The position numbers and the translations under genes were made by a program. From NCBI GenBank assembly GCA_002470165.1, contig DKNF01000195.1, forward strand, positions 1-5,098: DNA of 5,098 nucleotides, read 5' to 3'. Each line of letters starts with the position of its first letter. Position 1 is the stretch's first letter. The stretch is from Betaproteobacteria bacterium UBA7395 (GTDB lineage Bacteria; Pseudomonadota; Gammaproteobacteria; Burkholderiales; Rhodocyclaceae). Below the pieces are notes generated by a model, which saw only the letters and a list, made by a program, of their open reading frames with translations, did no database searches and was not told the DNA's origin. Of this stretch, positions 1-5,098 are shown one piece after another.

Positions 1-317
<317 letters not shown>

Positions 318-371
318 CATTGTTCTTTTTTCCCGCTTGCGGCTTATTTACATCAAGCCTGAGCAAACCGT

Positions 372-400
372 TTGACCGAGTCCGGAAAAGGGGGTAATTT
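372..400 (+). promoter_or_regulatory. Possible sigma-70 promoter upstream of hppA or of a small RNA
   Basis: TTGACC at 372-377 matches the -35 consensus at five of six positions. After exactly 17 bp comes TAATTT at 395-400, which matches the -10 consensus TATAAT at only three of six. Transcription would start near 407, giving an hppA leader of about 425 nt, or a separate small RNA ending near 766. The weak -10 makes this tentative. Confidence 0.3.
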
Positions 401-734
401 TCCCCACCAGAGGGGCATGCCCCCTCGTCCGTCAGTCAGGTTTCTCCAACGATTCAGTGGCAAGCGGGATTTCATGAGCATCATTCAGGCAGAGAGAAGA
501 TGTGGCGGCATGTGCCGTCACGCATCCCCAGTCTTCCCCACACACCCCAGGGTGTGTGACGATGGCAGGATCGGCGTGTCCGATCGTGTCACGTCCCTGA
601 ACTAAGGGTCAGCGCATGACGACGCGGCCGGCCTTCCTCGTAGAAACAGGAAGTGCTGCCGCGATCAAGGCAGTTTCCAGGGCAAGACCCCTGTCGGCAC
701 AGACCGACCACCCCCCGTTTTCCTTCACTTCCGC

Positions 735-766
735 AAACGACGCGATTTGCCTCGCGTCGTTTCTTG
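735..766 (+). terminator. Terminator-like hairpin in the region before hppA
   Basis: A perfect 11-bp inverted repeat (735-745 with 752-762) encloses the 6-nt loop TTTGCC. The GC-rich core CGACGCGA/TCGCGTCG (738-745/752-759) is followed directly by TTTCTT, as in an intrinsic terminator with a short U-tract. It lies about 70 nt upstream of the hppA start, so it could end a transcript from upstream (glnB read-through or a small RNA) or act as an attenuator of hppA. The U-tract is short and interrupted, so termination may be partial. Confidence 0.5.
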
Positions 767-820
767 CTGTCCGGAAGGTTTTTCGGAGAAATAGCCTGTT
801 CACTTGTTTGTCCGTTCAGA

Positions 821-828
821 GAGAGGGG
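821..828 (+). promoter_or_regulatory. Ribosome binding site of hppA
   Basis: The purine run GAGAGGGG precedes two adjacent ATG codons at 831 and 834. Measured from the GAGG core (823-826), the second ATG is 7 nt away and the first only 4 nt, so the second is favoured as the start. The two choices differ by one methionine. Confidence 0.7.
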
Positions 829-833
829 AAATG

Positions 834-2876
<2,043 letters not shown>

Positions 2877-2895
2877 GGCCAACCCGGGAGCACCG

Positions 2896-2921
2896 AATGC
2901 GCCCTGCGGGGCGCATTTTTT

Positions 2922-2922
<1 letters not shown>
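2896..2922 (+). terminator. Intrinsic terminator of hppA, at the convergent junction
   Basis: A perfect 8-bp stem ATGCGCCC (2897-2904) / GGGCGCAT (2909-2916), extendable by one A-T pair, closes the loop TGCG and runs into seven Ts (2916-2922). It starts 20 bp after the hppA stop. The converging smr gene has its stop codon at 2924-2922, overlapping the end of the T-tract. Read on the minus strand the same hairpin is followed only by TTCGG, so it should stop hppA transcripts well and smr transcripts poorly. Confidence 0.93.
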
Positions 2923-4779
<1,857 letters not shown>

Positions 4780-4830
4780 CTAATGGAGGATCGTTTTGTC
4801 GAGCTTCGTAACCGATCTATCAAAGCAGTT

Positions 4831-4836
4831 TATAAT
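4831..4836 (+). promoter_or_regulatory. Probable -10 element of the ftsK promoter
   Basis: TATAAT is a perfect -10 hexamer, 73 bp before the ftsK ATG, so the leader would be about 65 nt. The -35 is poor at normal spacing; TTGTCG (4796-4801) is 29 bp away. No LexA-type CTG-N10-CAG box is visible, although E. coli ftsK has an SOS promoter. Confidence 0.5.
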
Positions 4837-4896
4837 TCCATGCTAACTGTATGACGCAAAATGATTTAGCCCGTTTTCGACTAAGCCGGAAGCGGT

Positions 4897-4902
4897 AGAG
4901 GA
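4897..4902 (+). promoter_or_regulatory. Ribosome binding site of ftsK
   Basis: AGAGGA lies 7 nt before the ATG at 4910, an optimal distance, and fixes that ATG as the ftsK start. Confidence 0.8.
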
Positions 4903-4909
4903 AAAGCCG

Positions 4910-5098
4910 ATGGCCAAGAGAAACGACCCCAGTCCGATGCCCGACAAGATCGGTAGCCTGCTGCAGGAATCCCGCTGGCTCGGTGTTGGCGCGCTGGCGG
5001 TATTCCTGGTGATGGCCCTGTGGGGCTTCCAGCGCAGCGATCCGGGCTGGTCGCACGCGGTCGGCGCGGCCGGCCTGCAGAACCCGGCCGGCCGCGCC
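4910..5098 (+). CDS. ftsK: DNA translocase FtsK, N-terminal fragment (3' end cut off by window)
   Basis: FtsK anchors at the division septum through an N-terminal membrane domain and pumps DNA with a C-terminal ATPase motor to resolve chromosome dimers; only the first 63 codons lie in the window. The fragment reads as a short charged N-terminus (MAKRNDPSPMPDK), a basic/amphipathic LLQESRWL, one hydrophobic segment (about 23-40, from WLGVGALAVF through WGF), then RSDPGWSHAV and LQNPAGR. The SDPxWS motif after the first membrane helix, followed by an N-P-G/A-G-R stretch, is typical of FtsK N-termini. The position divergent from trxB fits a common proteobacterial gene order. The motor domains cannot be checked here. 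The last visible codons lie inside a strong GC inverted repeat. Confidence 0.88.
   Translation, partial: MAKRNDPSPMPDKIGSLLQESRWLGVGALAVFLVMALWGFQRSDPGWSHAVGAAGLQNPAGRA
5063..5098. repeat. Perfect 13-bp all-G/C inverted repeat within ftsK, ending at the window edge
   Basis: GGCGCGGCCGGCC (5063-5075) and its exact reverse complement (5086-5098) flank the 10-nt spacer TGCAGAACCC. The right arm encodes part of the expected FtsK N-P-A-G-R-A stretch, so it looks like genuine coding DNA. The repeat may continue past the window, since its outer arm ends on the final base. Confidence 0.9.

Larger units (their letters stand above)
318..833. other. Long non-coding region rich in inverted repeats between glnB and hppA
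   Basis: No reading frame in these 516 bp resembles a known protein, and codon choice in the open frames is unlike that of the flanking genes. Local inverted repeats are dense: 384-405 and 410-426 (G/C blocks), 502-521 (8 bp with one G-U, loop 4), 539-558 (8 bp perfect, loop 4), 569-585 (6 bp, loop 5), 595-608 (4 bp), 656-673, 678-693 and 693-708 (5 bp each), and 735-762 (11 bp, loop 6). The 5-bp items could be chance in GC-rich DNA; the 8- and 11-bp ones are less likely to be. I do not recognise any known riboswitch or small RNA family. It may hold a long structured hppA leader, a small RNA gene, or both. Confidence 0.6.

Noticed and set aside
372..605. 77-codon plus-strand frame in the gap after glnB
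   Set aside because: Its start lies in the candidate promoter, the product is unlike any family I know, and the same bases are dominated by inverted repeats.
678..708. Resemblance of CAGGGCAAGACC to the core of the c-di-GMP-I riboswitch
   Set aside because: Only the short GGGCAA-CC string agrees; the second conserved half of that riboswitch is absent.

Overview
The window looks like chromosomal DNA from a GC-rich betaproteobacterium. The GlnB, TrxB, Smr and FtsK sequences, and a trxB-smr unit divergent from ftsK, suggest the Rhodocyclales (Dechloromonas, Azonexus or Accumulibacter relatives). That placement is inference from protein character and gene order; no search was run. I see no mobile element, CRISPR array, tRNA or rRNA.

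Layout: (1) 1-317, 3' part of glnB, a P-II nitrogen signalling protein. (2) 318-833, a 516-bp stretch with no convincing gene but many inverted repeats, including an 11-bp terminator-like hairpin about 70 nt before the next gene. (3) 834-2876, hppA, a membrane proton-pumping pyrophosphatase with K+-independent signature residues, ended by a strong intrinsic terminator at 2896-2922. (4) On the minus strand, trxB (4734-3775, thioredoxin reductase) followed by an Smr-domain protein (3791-2922) that overlaps it by 17 bp and apparently starts at TTG. (5) 4735-4909, a divergent promoter region with a perfect TATAAT on each strand. (6) 4910 to the window end, the first 63 codons of ftsK, the DNA translocase of cell division.

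The genes are mostly housekeeping: nitrogen status sensing, energy conservation from pyrophosphate, disulfide reduction, a probable ribosome-rescue nuclease, and chromosome segregation. hppA and the trxB-smr unit converge on one terminator; trxB-smr and ftsK diverge from one intergenic region.

The two least ordinary items are the structured, apparently non-coding region before hppA (a possible leader, attenuator or small RNA) and a gapless internal duplication in the N-terminal part of the Smr protein, which doubles the segment resembling the ribosome-binding motif of E. coli SmrB. I found no clear sign of a wholly new multi-gene system.
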